A stretch of DNA of 64,000 nt. Source: Chelonoidis abingdonii. Its lineage: Eukaryota > Chordata > Testudines > Testudinidae. Positions 1 through 11,874 of the stretch are shown one piece after another. The stretch lies in contig NC_133790.1 in NCBI RefSeq assembly GCF_003597395.2, positions 27,565,970-27,629,969 of the forward strand, read 5' to 3'. The notes below the pieces were generated by a model. That model saw only the letters and a list, made by a program, of their open reading frames with translations, had not been told where the DNA came from and searched no databases. The position numbers were made by a program, and so were the translations under genes. Every line of letters starts with the position of its first letter. Within the stretch, counting starts at the first letter, position 1.

Positions 1-192
1 GCAGGAACTTGGCGGTGGCTTTGCAACCCAGTCCCTCTGCCCTGGGCTTGATGCCAGGTGTGTTCCATTCGCCAGCTGCCCACCCGCAGAGTTGCCAGGG
101 CAGCAGGAGGTTGCCAGCGGCTCAGTGCCAGAGAGCTGGGGAGAGGGGGCTTCCTGCCAGCTGCGCTGACTTGGCCCCATTTGCATTCACAG

Positions 193-360
193 GCGCAGGC
201 GTGTTTGTGACCACGGTGGTGGCCGGTGGGATCGCCCTGCTCAAGCCCTTCACAGTGGCCTCGAGGCCGTTCCTCAGGGATGCCATCTTCTACATGGTGG
301 CCGTGTTCCTGACCTTCACGATGCTGTACTTCCGGAGGATCACTCTGGCGGGGGCGCTGA
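193..360 (+). CDS. SLC8B1: SLC8B1 exon (first in window)
   Basis: The acceptor is ttcacag and the donor gtaagt. The exon encodes GAGVFVTTVVAGGIALLKPF and the following helix RDAIFYMVAVFLTFTML, membrane segments just after the first alpha repeat. It enters with 2 nt of a split codon and leaves with 1 nt. Confidence 0.92.
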
Positions 361-3300
361 GTAAGTCACTGGCCTGCAGCCGGCAGATCTGGGGGGGCAG
401 GGAGCCAGTGGCAACAATCACCACCTGAGGGAGCGCTTTTGAGGGATGCAAAGGGGCAGCTGGCGGAGGGTGAGATCCTGTGGCTGAGGGGGGCGGCACA
501 GACGGGAGAGGCTGAGAGTGAAGCTATTTCCCCCTCTCTGGCCAGGCTACCTTGGGCTGTACATCTTCTACGTTCTGACAGTCGTGATCTGCACTTGGAT
601 TCACAAGAGGCAGCGTGGGGAAGGGTTGTCCCCTGCCGGCTCTGGCCAGCCAGGTAAGAGAGCTGCCATGCAGGGGACCCATCAGGCCTCTTGGGTCCCC
701 ACAAACCACTCACGCTCTTGAGCTCCGTCAACATACCCACCTCCCCCTTCTCTCATCTCCTCCAGATCATGCGTCTGACCCAAAAGATGAGGATTCCCTT
801 TCCTCCAGTGTTCACAGCGAGGAGTACGGTAGGTCTTTTCCTGGCCAGGTAGGGCTGCAGGGGCCAACCGGGACATGCTCAGCATTGTCCACCTCCATCA
901 TCATGAGTAGGCTGAGTGGGCCGTGAGCATCTGTGCTACTTCTGTAGCTCCCCGGTCAGTCATGCTTGTGCTCAGTCAGTGAGAAGCCTGGGGCTTGGTG
1001 AACAGGGAGAATGGATTTTCCTTGCGTTAGGACAGAGCTGTCCCAGGCCAGAGCTGGGCTGAGGAATGAACACCTACACCCATGTTCCCAAAAAGGGGCT
1101 GATCATGCACCAATCTCCTTGGCAAATTTTGGACAAAAAAAGAGCCTCCCAGGGATGTAGAGTCCAGCAAGGTCCTTGTAGTCTGTGAAGCTTAAGAAAC
1201 CCAGCCCAGCTCAGCCTTTGCGCCTCTCTTGCAGAGGAGGAATACCGGCCCCTGCTCCCCTCCGAGGGGACGACTCTACAGATCCTGACCAACTCCATGA
1301 ACCCTCTGGATCGCAGGAAGTGGAGGAGGAAATCCTGCTACTGGAGATTCCTCAAGGTTTTCAAGGTGCCTTGGTCACAGCCCCTTGTGACTCCTCTAGC
1401 GCATGGGGCGGGAAGCTAGGCTTGGGGTGCAGTCTGGGGCATGCTGTAGACATGAGACACCCAAGGAAACAGGACATCCTTGCTGCTGACATAGACGGGT
1501 CCCCTCTCTCGTTCTGCCAGCCCACTCCCAACGGGGGTAGAGAATCATCGTAGGTCACCCTTCAGCACAGGGAGGGGACCAGCCTCTCAGAGTGCAGCTC
1601 ATGAAGGCTGGACACTTGAGCAATCTGGCTGAGCTGTCAGGAGCCTGCTACGATGCATCCCCGGAGCAACTTGCCCTGTATCTGCTGGACATGAACGTAG
1701 GGTTGCTGGTCCAGTAGGCAAATCTCTCAGAGCTGGCCTGGATGTGAACTGGGGATAGAAGTGAAGGCTCCTGGCTCCCACTTCACCAGTCGCTTTCTAA
1801 GGCCTCACCCCACATCCACTGGCGAAGTGTCCGGGTCACTCACAGGAGTCTGGCTGGGTCCCCCAGGACTGCACTGAGCTCTTCAAACTCCTCTTAGCTG
1901 AGAGAACTCTCCAGGCAGGGGAAGGCCAAGCGCAGAAGTCGCAGCCCAAACAGTGAAACGGGTACCTAAAGCCCAAATCCACGGTTGGGCACCTCCATAA
2001 ATGGCCTGTTTCAAAAAGGGAGCCCTTTCCCCCCCACTGAGAACAGGCCAGCACCAGGCTGGCACGAATCGGCCTTTGAAAAGGTTGGCCGGTGTTTCTG
2101 TGGGGATCTGCTGGGGGCCACATGAGAGCTCTCCCCTCAAACTTCTGGCTTTGGAGAGAAGGAGTTCTGTGAGGCTGCTCTCTCCAAAGCCCACCTGCAA
2201 GTTCAACCTCATGTAAGCTGCCTCCTTGGGGGCGGTCTCTTCCCAGATGCCAGTGGAGTTCGTGATGCTGCTCACGGTGCCTGTGGTGGATCCCGATCAG
2301 GAGGACCACAACTGGAAAAGACCGCTCAACTGCCTGCACCTGATCACCAGCCCTTTGGTCTGCATCCTCACGCTGAAATCTGGTGCCTGTAAGAACCTGG
2401 TGTGCTCCCAGCAGTACCCCCTTGGCAGAGCCCTGGTCCCACGTGCGGGCATTCCATGGCCCTAGGCGATACAGCTCACCCGGCTTTGCAGCTGGAATTG
2501 AAGGGAGCAAGCGCAGCAGCTGCACCATGTGTCTGGGGCCAAGGCCGCTGGAGCGATCGCTCAGGAAGTCGAGGCATTGCTTAACTGATCCTCAGGTCAC
2601 GGGGCTCACTTCCCTCTCGAGTCCCAGCTTCTGCTGGGCGCCGCTCGGCCGTTCTCGGCGGTGAGCTAGAGGAACTGAGCACTGTGCTGGAAGCTGCCAG
2701 GAGAGCAGAGGCCTTGTTTGCTTTTCCGGGGTAGGAAAAAAAAAAAAAATCAAGACGAGGGGTTTTAGCCCAAGATGTCCCTAACCCGGTATAGTTGTGC
2801 ACTGTTTCTATCAGCACTGTTCCTCCCCCGCCCCCGCACCCAAACGTGGCTGCATTTCAGTGCTGGGGGGAAATCCTCAGCTGCTGTACAGCTGGTATAT
2901 TTGGCATTGCTGCAGCTGCTCTGATCATCCCACCCATGCAGGTGGTGTTGGAGGAAGAGGTGGGGTGAGTGCGGAGTGCATTGTACTCCGGGAGTCCTCA
3001 CCAGCAGAACTGCCTCTTGGGGGCCAGAACAAGCTCTTAGGCCAATTTAACTTGTATGAAGGATCCTGACCAGCCACAGGTTTGGGGGCTTGGAGCCCCC
3101 TGGCAACACATCCTTGAGCTCAGCTGAGGACCGAGGCCCTGCTTTCTTCCATGGGTCCCTGGTGGGTCCCTCCATGGTCTGAGAGGCAGTTGGTGCCCAC
3201 CTTGCCCAGTTGGGCGTCAGGTTTTCCCAGCACCTGGACGTGCTGATCCTCATCATGGCTTTCTCTCTCCCTCCCCACTCCCCTGCAGATGGGCTATATA

Positions 3301-6300
3301 AAATCCAGGGGGTCTTCCCAGTCTGGGGCCTGGGAATCCTGATTGGTGCTTTCCTGGCTGCTATTGTCTTCTGCACTACAAAGAATGAGGAGCCACCCAA
3401 GTATCACTGTGTAAGGACTCCTGGCATCACAGCCTCCATCCGCCCCTCCCTGCCCGTCAGCTCTGTGGCCAAGGGGGACACCGCCCCTCCCAACCCTTCA
3501 GCTCTGTGGCCACGAGGACCCCACCCCAGCCCATCTGCTCCTCTTCCACCCAGCCCATGTCTGGGAAGAGCCACAGGCCTGGCTCATTTTCTGGCTGCCT
3601 GTGGAGAAAGCAGGCAGGAAAGGGACCCCAGCCTCACTGTGAGGCAATGCTAGCTGGTGAACTGTCCCTTGAGAGAGAGAGAGGGAGGGAGCCAGGCTAT
3701 GCCCCAGCGCTGGGGTGAGGAGGACATTACAGAGCTGCCCTAGAGGCTCTTCCACAGAGCCTGGAGGCACTGATCTCAGTGTGGCCCTGCGCTCGCTCTC
3801 TCTCTCCTGGCAGGTGTTTGCCTTCCTGGGTTTCTTGGCCAGCGCCCTGTGGATTAATGCAGTCGCCACAGAAGTGGTCAACGTCCTGCGGACTTTAGGC
3901 GTGGTCTTCCAGCTGAGCAACACCGTGCTGGGCCTGACGCTGCTGGCCTGGGGGAACAGCATCGGCGGTGAGCGGATCCATGCGCGCGGCAGAGAGGAGG
4001 ATTTCCCAGTGCAGGCTGGCTGGTCCTGGGCAGCATTTGCTGGCTCTGGAGCCAGGGGCAGGCCAAGCAGCAGGGACTTTAGTCTGGGTCCAGCATGTAG
4101 TCAGCTGTGTCCAAACCCTGGCACAGTGACCTTAGCAGCTGTTGTGGGTGGAGGACGCGTGCCCCTCTGTTCTCCAGCAGGACAACGTGGTGGGTTAAGC
4201 TTGGAATTCACGCCTCCCAGTGGCAGTATCTTTGTGGCTTCCATTGCCACCGTTACACCAAGAGCAGCCGCCAGCTCTTTTGTACATGTGGCATCCTTAA
4301 TAGAGGATGTCCCCTTCAGTCCTGCCACTGATTGCCCGTAGCACATATGCTGCAAGGCACAAAGGCTGCCATGTATTGGGAAATCCAAGATTTTGCCACT
4401 GTATTGATCTCACTGCTCTTGATGGTAGTAGCTATGTGGTGGCATTTCCAGCAGGCGGTTACGGCAGGGAAGCAGCTTCCAGTGCTACAGACCACTTAGG
4501 AGCTGTTAGCCTGTGTCCTCTGCTTGTCTCCACGGAGGTGCCAGGGCTCCATTCCCAGCGGGCTGTGCCAACTCATGCATGAGAGTCATGGTTTTCTGGT
4601 GCAACCTGCATCTAAACCAGGAGGTGAGGGCTGCATCTCCCCCAGGACTTTTCCAGTGCACCTTTGGATACACACCGTCCTCTGGAAAGCATGGCTGGGA
4701 CTGCATGGCTGAGGAGTGAGCCAGTCCTCAACCGCAAAAGCATTCATGCAGCATCCAAATCCTTCTTAGGGACACCTCAAAAGAAGCCCACCTCTAGAGA
4801 CTGAGCCTTCCTCGTGCTGGGTCTCATGAGCTTAGAAGTTGCTGTCTGCAACACTGGCGCATGCAGACGATGTTCGTTGTTCTTCCTTTGCAGACACTTT
4901 CTCAGACCTTACCATGGCACGGCATGGATACCCCCGCATGGCCTTCGCTGCTTGCTTTGGGGGCATCATCTTCAGTATCCTTTCAAGCTTGAACTCATTT
5001 GGGCAATTGCTAAATCGGGCAGCATGGTCTAGTGGATAGAGCTCTGGACCAGGCCACAGGAATCCCAGGTTCTGTTCACAGCTCTGTCACTGACTTGCTG
5101 GGTGACTTTGGGCAAGTCTCCATGCCTCTATTTCCCCCCATCTGTAAAACAAGGGTAACAATACTGATCTCCTTTGCAAAGCGCTTTGAGAGCTGATAAA
5201 AGCTAGGTGTTATTAAACTTGTAAACATGTGCAGAGGAAAATCCCTGGGCACAACTCCCTGTTTTTTCCATCTAGCTGTGTAGCTACAGGGGTCAGGATC
5301 AGAGACTGGTGCAGACCCCACACTCGTCTCTTAGGAGTGTGTAGCTCTGCATGCTGACAGGTACAGAAGTCCCATGCAACTGCATTTGGTCTAGGACCCC
5401 TCACAGGAGGTGTGATTGTGGGTAGGGTGGCTGGATGCACGAGCTCTCTGTTTCCAGAGTGACGCCTAGGTTAGGAAGGAGCCTTCGGGATGTATGATTG
5501 AGGTACTCTGGCAGAGCTGTGCCAAGGAAACTTACATGGACTCTGCCTTGTGTTAGCATGGGCTTAGCTTTGATTTTTAGTGCAGTGACCCACCCACCAT
5601 CCCTCCCCAACATAGTCACAAGCCGAGCCAATCGTAAATCACAGATTAAGTTGGACTTAGAACTTCGGGTTTTCAGTGTGGCATGCAGACTGTTAACCCT
5701 CGTAGGCTCCAGGGCTGGTAGGCAATAGGGGCTATATACTGCACAAATAGCAAAATGGGGGTGGAGGGGGGGGGGAAAGAGGGGAGAAAAGAGATTGTGG
5801 CTTGGGCCAAGCCACATGGCAAATTAGTGCCAGGGGCAGGATTAAACCCCAGGAGTTCCTGGCATCAAGGCCCTAGGTTCCCCCCGGCTGTGCTGAAAGA
5901 TACACATTCAGCACCTGCAAATCAGGGAGTCTGGCTAGGAAAGGAAAACCAGGCCCATTTGCCCAGGGGAGGAACGTGTGCACCCCAGGAGGAGCCATCT
6001 GGACCCAGCACTAGAGGTGCCTTTTTTACTCTTGCTCAGTTGATCTCTCAGGTAGTTGTAGGGTCCACCATCATGGTAGCAGCTGAGAGCTGGGGTGCAG
6101 CCAGCCTGTAGCCAGGTCTCTGAGCCATTTGCAGGCCCTGGATTGTAGGACTTTGTGGAGAAACAAGCCCTTTCTCCAGGGAATCAGGGCGGACAGGTCT
6201 CAGCTGTCTCTTCCTTCCCTCCTTCGCCAGGTTAGACTGGTCAAGCCCATGTCTCACCAGACAATCCAGCTGTTTGTTGGCCCACTTTTGCCCCCTAGTG

Positions 6301-7130
6301 GCTAGTTCCATTTCCTGCAGGGTTTTTTTTTCCCTGAGCCTGGCCACAGATATGCTGGTGGGAGTGGGACTGGGCTGTTTGCTGCAGATGACAAGCGGCC
6401 AGCTGGTGGTAAAGGTAGGGCTGTCTCTCACTGACTTCATGCTCCTCTTGTGCGCTGGGGAGTTGGCTTGTCTTGCTTTTACTCATCTGCTCTGAGCAGG
6501 GTTAGGTGATGCACTGGCTTAAAACAACCAATGTCCATGTTACAGCTTCCACTTCTGTGCTGGTAAATGGTCGCTTTGAATTTTTGCCCTGTGTAGTTGT
6601 ACGCTGGGGATGAACACCCACTACTTTACGGTGGGAGCTGTGGGTGAAGACACAGCTGAGAGAGGAGGGAGAGACCATTTCCACATCTAGAGTCAGATAG
6701 AGTGGTGGGCCCCTCATTGGAGACAAGGATTATCCTAGCCCTTTTAGGATTTACTTCAGGAACCCCTGTTCTTGGAGTCTCAGAAGGGAATCTATTTCTG
6801 GCAGGTGGCTCCTAGCTGTACAAGGTTGGCTGGTGGTATAGAAACCCAGAGTGCTGATGCACTGTATTGAGGTACTGACTCCTGAAGTAACCACGTGGCA
6901 CCAAGAATTAACTCTCACCTTTCCCTTCTCAGCTGGAGCTGGATGGTCTTCTGGTCTGGATTCTAGCTGGAGCACTGGGACTGAGCCTGGTGTTTTCCTT
7001 CATATCAGTGCCGGCTCAGTGCTTCCAGCTGGGCCGAGGGTATGGAGTCTGCCTCCTCCTCTACTACCTGGCTTTCCTCACGGTAGCTTTGCTGACGGAG
7101 TTCAAGGTGATTCAACTCCCTGCCCCCTGA
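193..7130 (+). CDS. SLC8B1: SLC8B1 (NCLX), mitochondrial Na+/Li+/Ca2+ exchanger, C-terminal 10 exons
   Basis: This is the 3' part of the gene, which in other vertebrates encodes the inner-membrane exchanger that extrudes Ca2+ from mitochondria in exchange for Na+ or Li+. Ten exons (193-360, 546-653, 766-828, 1235-1365, 2247-2388, 3289-3410, 3814-3967, 4894-4974, 6350-6414, 6933-7130) all have AG/GT borders and consistent phases, giving about 410 residues of a protein usually near 580. Visible landmarks are the helix after the first alpha repeat (VFVTTVVAGG), the acidic cytosolic loop, WKRPLNCLHL, and the complete second alpha repeat with GLTLLAWGNSIGD. The protein ends in LLTEFKVIQLPAP. The start codon, targeting peptide and first alpha repeat lie before the window. 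The gene converges on TPCN1, as in human 12q24. Introns between 1366-2246, 2389-3288 and 4975-6349 show nothing beyond one SINE. Confidence 0.95.
546..653 (+). CDS. SLC8B1: SLC8B1 exon
   Basis: The acceptor is tctctggccag and the donor gtaaga. It encodes YLGLYIFYVLTVVICTWI, a membrane helix, followed by the basic KRQRG stretch that opens the cytosolic loop. It is 108 nt long and phase-preserving. Confidence 0.93.
766..828 (+). CDS. SLC8B1: SLC8B1 exon, acidic loop
   Basis: The acceptor is tcctccag and the donor gtaggt. It encodes a Ser/Asp/Glu-rich piece (DPKDEDSLSSSVHSEEY) that matches the regulatory cytosolic loop between the two halves of NCLX. Confidence 0.88.
1235..1365 (+). CDS. SLC8B1: SLC8B1 exon, loop end
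   Basis: The acceptor is ctcttgcag. It encodes EEEYRPLLPSEGTTLQILTN, then NPLDRRKWRRKSCYWRFLKV, which is typical of the end of the NCLX cytosolic loop. The donor is AAG|gtgcct, weaker than its neighbours. Confidence 0.92.
2247..2388 (+). CDS. SLC8B1: SLC8B1 exon
   Basis: The acceptor is tcttcccag and the donor gtaaga. It encodes PVEFVMLLTVPVVDPDQEDH and WKRPLNCLHLITSPLVCILT, one of the most conserved NCLX stretches. An intron of about 880 bases precedes it, in which I see nothing. Confidence 0.94.
3289..3410 (+). CDS. SLC8B1: SLC8B1 exon
   Basis: The acceptor is ccctgcag and the donor gtaagg. It encodes the hydrophobic segment VFPVWGLGILIGAFLAAIVF and the short polar linker TTKNEEPPKYHC before the second alpha repeat. 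Confidence 0.92.
3814..3967 (+). CDS. SLC8B1: SLC8B1 exon, second alpha repeat
   Basis: The acceptor is tcctggcag and the donor gtgagc. It encodes LWINAVATEVVNVLRTLGVV and then GLTLLAWGNSIG. The Asp that completes the ion-binding GNSIGD motif is split across the splice junction with the next exon. Confidence 0.95.
4894..4974 (+). CDS. SLC8B1: SLC8B1 exon
   Basis: The acceptor is cctttgcag and the donor gtatcc. It encodes DTFSDLTMARHGYPRMAFAA and CFGGIIF, the second half of the second alpha repeat, continuing GNSIGD into its following helix. Confidence 0.93.
5016..5213 (+). repeat. tRNA-derived SINE in SLC8B1 intron
   Basis: It has the tRNA-like head gcatggtctagtggatagag with B box caggttctgttc, then ccatctgtaaaacaagggta and a 3' end like the SINE at 22365. 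Confidence 0.7.
6350..6414 (+). CDS. SLC8B1: SLC8B1 exon
   Basis: The acceptor is ggccacag and the donor gtaggg. It encodes NMLVGVGLGCLLQMTSGQLV, a glycine-rich helix. The joining Asn is split with the previous exon, as the family expects (GGIIFN). Confidence 0.92.
6933..7130 (+). CDS. SLC8B1: SLC8B1 last coding exon with stop
   Basis: The acceptor is cccttctcag, and 66 codons run to TGA. It encodes two C-terminal helices around LLVWILAGALGLSLVFSFIS and GVCLLLYYLAFLTVALLTEF. The tail reads KVIQLPAP, slightly different from the mammalian end. Confidence 0.95.
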   Translation: MELDGLLVWILAGALGLSLVFSFISVPAQCFQLGRGYGVCLLLYYLAFLTVALLTEFKVIQLPAP

Positions 7131-7885
7131 CGGCATCGCCGCCGGACACCATCTTGTCTCTTAGCACCTCTGGCGAGAATGGTGGGAGCGGGTTGACGAG
7201 CCTGCAGGGCTTGGACCAACCTGCTGATGGTGAAGGGACAAGAGGCGACGGTGGGACAGGCCAGATGCAGGCGAGCCACTGGCACGAGACTTTCCACATT
7301 CGCTGGCTGGGCCAGTTCTATTTCCAGTGACTCACTGAAGGACACGCCACCGGCAGGTGAGGGACACGGAGCTCCCTTCCTGGCGAGCTCAGCTCTGGAA
7401 ACGTATTCATTTCTCTACGCTGAAGGCATGACGATCATTGGAACGTCCCACCTGGAGGGCACGTGCTTTGGATCCTGTACGCTAAGGTTCCCGTGACCCT
7501 GCCACCCCAGGAAAGGAAACTGGAGCATCAGGAGTTGAGATTACATTGCTGCTCGGTTTAGACATCCTCTAGCCCAGGGGCTACCCAGCCAAATGAGAGC
7601 TCAACCCAGGGCTGCCTGGACTTCGTCCCTGGGACTCCACTGCCAGTATTGACTTCCAATTGATTTTTGTAAGGAAAGGCATTATTTAGATTTAGAATAG
7701 GGGCTGGTTTGTTAAAGACTGGTTTTCAGAGGAAGGCTTTGCATTACATTTTAAGTGGGGATCAGTTTAAATCCCTGCTGCCGTAAGTGGCATTTTGCAG
7801 CTGCACGGAAGGGGTGGGGGGGGTTACCCTTCCCCCTATAGGACAAGTGATCGTTATTCATGACACAATAAAGCGATTCTGTGAA
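7131..7885 (+). other. SLC8B1: SLC8B1 3' UTR
   Basis: This non-coding stretch runs from the stop codon to just past a canonical polyA signal. Its end is inferred from the signal at 7867-7872. A second AATAAA at 8002-8007 could give a slightly longer form. Confidence 0.65.
7867..7872 (+). promoter_or_regulatory. SLC8B1 polyadenylation signal
   Basis: This AATAAA hexamer lies about 740 bases after the SLC8B1 stop and is followed by a T/G-containing stretch. Confidence 0.65.
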
Positions 7886-9030
7886 ATGACTGTTTCAGTG
7901 CAACTGTGAAAGACTTCTCAGTGTTCCAGTGGCTTTGATACGTACCCTTTCAGCCTGTGGAAACCTAGGTTAGGCTCAGATGCTTTATGGAAGGGTTACA
8001 AAATAAAACATTCAGTGGTTTCTGCGTAGTGCGGTCGTGGTCCATGACTGGGCTCACAGGCGCTATTACAGCATTTCTGTCCAGCCATGGAGCAGTGGGG
8101 AAATACATCGCTACAGGGGCAAATGCAGCAACGCTGTGGCAGAATCTTGTACCATACCCAGCTGCGCTGGGAGTATATTAACTTGCTCTAGTGCTGACAG
8201 GAACTGGCAGTCATCTCCCTTCAATACTGAAGGACCCCTGAACAGCAGTCACATGTGGATTAGTTTGCCATTAAAGAAAAAAACAATCCTCCTGGTTTCC
8301 TAGGAAATTGCATTGTCATGGCTTTCTTTAATCCTGTGTCAGCACTGTGCTTGGACTGAATGACCACAAGGGTTAGTCACTGGGCCTTGTGCAACAGGGA
8401 TGGCAAGAAGCCTGGTGAAATAAACTTATCCATCAACATACAGGCAGCGCAGGGAGTGGAGACAGCATGAGGGAGAGAGGAAATAGTGGTTAACATGGAT
8501 AAAAGCTTAAGGGTTCGAGTTGTGGCCGCTTCAAATGCCCAGAAAAGCAAACTGCACAGTTCTAAGAGATTGTTCTCAGGTGCCAAATCTGCACAAGATT
8601 TAAACACCATCTAAAGGAATATTTGAAAAAAAAAAGCCCATTTTCAAAAGTGACAAGCACTTCGGATGTTAAATGGCACTGAAAGTCAGTGAGACCTGGG
8701 CTCCTAAGTCACATACAAAAATGGGATCTAGGCACTTCTGAAAATTTCACTCTAGACCACAAGGGACAACTCTGGTGGGTTGGAGAAAGGGACCAGCCAG
8801 TTTACAGACTCCTAGGGTTACTTAGCATTTTAAATGCATCACAGCAGAAGTTTCCAGCAGCTTTTAGAGTGGGGGCAATGGGGGGGGGGGTGTCTCTGCG
8901 CCTAGCGACTGCAATCTAAGGGGGATAGGGATCCTCTCAGTTTGCCAATAGCTCACCCACAAACCAACTAGTTCTTGAAACGGACACAGGAAAGAGGAGC
9001 TGAGGCAGCTCTCTATGTAGCAGAGGATGT
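7886..9030. other. Intergenic gap between convergent genes
   Basis: This spacer of about 1.1 kb separates the two predicted 3' ends. It holds further AATAAA hexamers on the + strand (8002, 8418) and a MITE-like fragment near 8639-8750. I see no gene or exon in it. Confidence 0.6.
8639..8750. repeat. MITE-like fragment
   Basis: The two sides, attttcaaaagtgacaagca and taggcacttctgaaaatttc, are imperfect reverse complements. The fragment resembles the element at 30370-30482. Confidence 0.45.
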
Positions 9031-9031
9031 T

Positions 9032-9037
9032 TTTATT
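9032..9037 (-). promoter_or_regulatory. TPCN1 polyadenylation signal (candidate)
   Basis: TTTATT on the + strand reads AATAAA on the - strand, about 2.7 kb after the TPCN1 stop, a usual UTR length for this gene. Other copies nearer the stop exist (around 11315), so the real site is uncertain. Confidence 0.45.
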
Positions 9038-10122
9038 AATGTGCCTGAAAATCTACAGACATGTCCATAAAGTTATTTATAAACAAACCGCCAGCATACA
9101 AAACCCTGCAGTGTTTCCTCCCTTATCCCTACAAAATGATTGTCTTTGTAGTCACGGTAAGTCAGTGTCTAAGAAGGGGATGGGGAGGACAATTGAAAGG
9201 GGATGCCCCGTACTCAAACTTTTTTCCCTTGCGACTGTTAAGTCATTTGGAAAAAGTAACTTCTACAAACCTCCTCAGTTTAAAAAAAACAGAGTGCATA
9301 TTTCAGGCCAGATCAAAATCTCAGCAATAAAACCACAGAAGGCAGAGTAGCACTTTTACTCTGGAAAACGTATTTTAGCAATCTTGTGCACCCTTCATCA
9401 CGAGGTCTCTTCTGAAAACTCCATGTTCTGCAGGTTCATACCCCCTTTATATAGTCCCGTGCCCCCCAGGGGTGCAAAAAGGCCTGAATGATGGCTTTGA
9501 AAATCATCTTTTTTTCTTCCCTAACAGCTGCATTTTTTTTTAACCCTTACAATCCTGATGCTTTCCATCCTGCCAGCAATAGAAGTTGTGCTTCTGCAGC
9601 ATCTAGAGATTAGTGTAGAGTGAAACACCAGAGCTAGGATTCCATGTGTAGCAGCAGATGTGCTATTTTCAGTGCTGCTCATCAGTGAGAGTGTCCTGGA
9701 TGTGATCTACACAATTTGGAAAATGGCTCCAATTTCTCAAGAGGGAAGCTTGGCAGGGCTCAAGTGTCACGTCATAACTCTGGAGTCCATTGCACACAAA
9801 AAGGAAGTAAAGAGTTTCATTTGAGTATCCAATGAATTCCAGAATGCAGCAGTGAGGACAAGCAGCATGCAATGGGTGCACGCATAGTGACTACCATCTC
9901 ATTCACTTAACCAGAACACTTTGAACCACTACCCATAGAGGGGGAGGTCGTCAAAAGCATGTGAGACTTAAGTCACCAGGAACTGGGCTCTTAAGACATT
10001 AAGATGTTTTTGAAAAAAATCTCACCATAGGCCATAATGGGAATGACAGAACAGCTCCTAAATGAACAGTGCAGCCAGCTGTGGAAATGTTTTCCCTTCC
10101 CTCAATATAGTGCAATATGGTA

Positions 10123-10174
10123 TATCTCTATAACTCCAAGGATGGATATGGATATATCTATAACTCCAAGGATG
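10123..10174. repeat. Short tandem duplication
   Basis: Two copies of about 20 bp, tctataactccaaggatg, are spaced 30 bases apart. Confidence 0.8.
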
Positions 10175-10454
10175 AGGGGGAATTACCTTACGATTAATGC
10201 TGTCTGATTTAGGAGGGAGGCAGTTTCCTATGCAATAGCTTTGGAGTGCAGATTGCCAGAGGGATTCCTAAAAGCTCTCACTTCATTTAGAGGGACCCAC
10301 TCAGCCGAAACAGCAAATTTAAAAGGTGAGATGCCATGGCAACCTCTCCTTTGACCTGCCAATGCACATGTGCCATGACAACATGTTTTTATAATACTGA
10401 GCCTTTCCATCCACAGACCGTGGCGTGCTTTACCCAAGTGGGTTTTGTTACTCC

Positions 10455-10560
10455 CAGTGTGTGGAAACAGAAGCACAGAGAGATTAAGTGACCTTGCCCA
10501 TGATCACGGAACAAGTCAGAGCAGAAAGTCAGCCTCTGTTCTATGTATGATACAGAAGGG
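10455..10560 (+). repeat. Ancient SINE/LINE tail fragment
   Basis: The words agcacagagagattaagtga and ccttgcccatgatcac follow the pattern of amniote SINE/L2 tails. The family assignment is tentative. Confidence 0.4.
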
Positions 10561-11757
10561 CAGATGGATGGAAGAGTTTTCCACATCTCTAAGTCCAGTT
10601 CTCCCATTAGAAAAGCTTCCCAAACTGGCTCTGATTCATAAAATAGTGGTTCCCAGAGTTGGCAAGTTTTTGCAAGAGAGAAGGCGAAGGAGAAAAGTTC
10701 CCTTGTGGTCACATCAACCTGCCTGGGAAATCAAAGGCGACATTACCCTGGTGGTGATTGCACAGAGGTGCTGTGCAGGCACATATGCACACACCTCCCC
10801 AGCACTTCTCAATCCAGCCCCACATGAAGCTCCATCACTAACCTTGTGTGGTCTCATTCTCATACCAGGCAAAGATCTTCCGCTTATAAACCGGAGGGTG
10901 GAATGGCAAAGGCTCAGAATCACCATCCTGGGGAATTTGCATCTCACCTACTAACAGATCACCAGAGTTTTGGGATTTGTCAAATGGCTCCCAGCCTGCA
11001 TAGCACAGAACACTAGAGAGAGAACTTGGACAGCTTCAACAAGGGCATTGCTCCAGAATTCTGTCAAGTTTCATAACTTTTAGTAAGGATTCAAAGAACT
11101 ACTGAAGCTCAGTTCTACAGCCATTCTCCAAAGAACAGATTTAAGAGGTTGGATTATCTACTGAGGAATGAAACGGAATGTCTCTAGAATGGTCACTAAG
11201 CCTAGGTAGTTAGGAAGAGGCAGAATGGGTGTAGATTAAAGTGGTAAACTTCTCATCCAACCCCACCTTGCTGGATACTAGTTGGGGAGGGAAATACAAA
11301 CTTGCTCCCTGATTCTTTTATTTAAGAATTAATGGGTTAAAGAAACTATATTTTAAGCACAGGACTTCAATATTAGCAGCTGGGTTCAGTATTATTTCCT
11401 TCTTCCAAAGGATTAAATATCCCTTCCCATGGTTTCCGACTGGTAAAACTAGTCGTAGGTCCGTGTTGGGGAAGCATAAACCAGGAAGAACAACCGAGTA
11501 TTCTGTACCAGATGGTCATCAGTCACAGTTGCAGTGATAGGGTCTTGCTGAAGGGTTATAATATATATTTTTGGTTCCAGCAGTCCTATTTTGAATCCTC
11601 CGAGTCTTTGCTTTTCATTTATTCAAAGCAACTCATGATGTCTTCCAGGGGAAGAGATGTTTAAAACCAAAATGTGACTGATATACTGACTATATCTATA
11701 TACATTATAAAATACTATGGGATTATTGCATAGAAGAATGGTTTGCACTAGCTTGGC

Positions 11758-11874
11758 CTAGATAACTGTCTGCGAGCGCTGCCTGAGGCCTGAGGACAGC
11801 ATGCGGTTGCCGGACAGGAAGACATCTTCTTGCCACTGATATTCTTCTTTTCTGGAATGCTCTTCATACCACTC
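11758..11874 (-). CDS. TPCN1: TPCN1 last coding exon with stop
   Basis: It encodes [20 protein letters not shown] and ends [11 protein letters not shown] then TAG. The SQTV tail is conserved with human; the part before it is shorter. Confidence 0.94.
   Translation of the reverse strand, partial: EWYEEHSRKEEYQWQEDVFLSGNRMLSSGLRQRSQTVI

Larger units (their letters stand above)
9010..11757 (-). other. TPCN1: TPCN1 3' UTR (predicted)
   Basis: No open frame of note follows the TPCN1 stop here. The stretch contains a short tandem duplication at 10123-10174 and a SINE/LINE tail at 10455-10560. Its lower limit depends on which polyA signal is used. Confidence 0.5.

Noticed and set aside
1836..2528. 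230-codon frame on the - strand over an SLC8B1 exon
   Set aside because: It is a shadow of GC-rich exon and intron sequence; the + strand exon 2247-2388 explains the conservation.
5021..5080. Possible tRNA gene
   Set aside because: The tRNA-like boxes belong to a SINE: no cloverleaf closes, and the tail matches the SINE copy at 22365.
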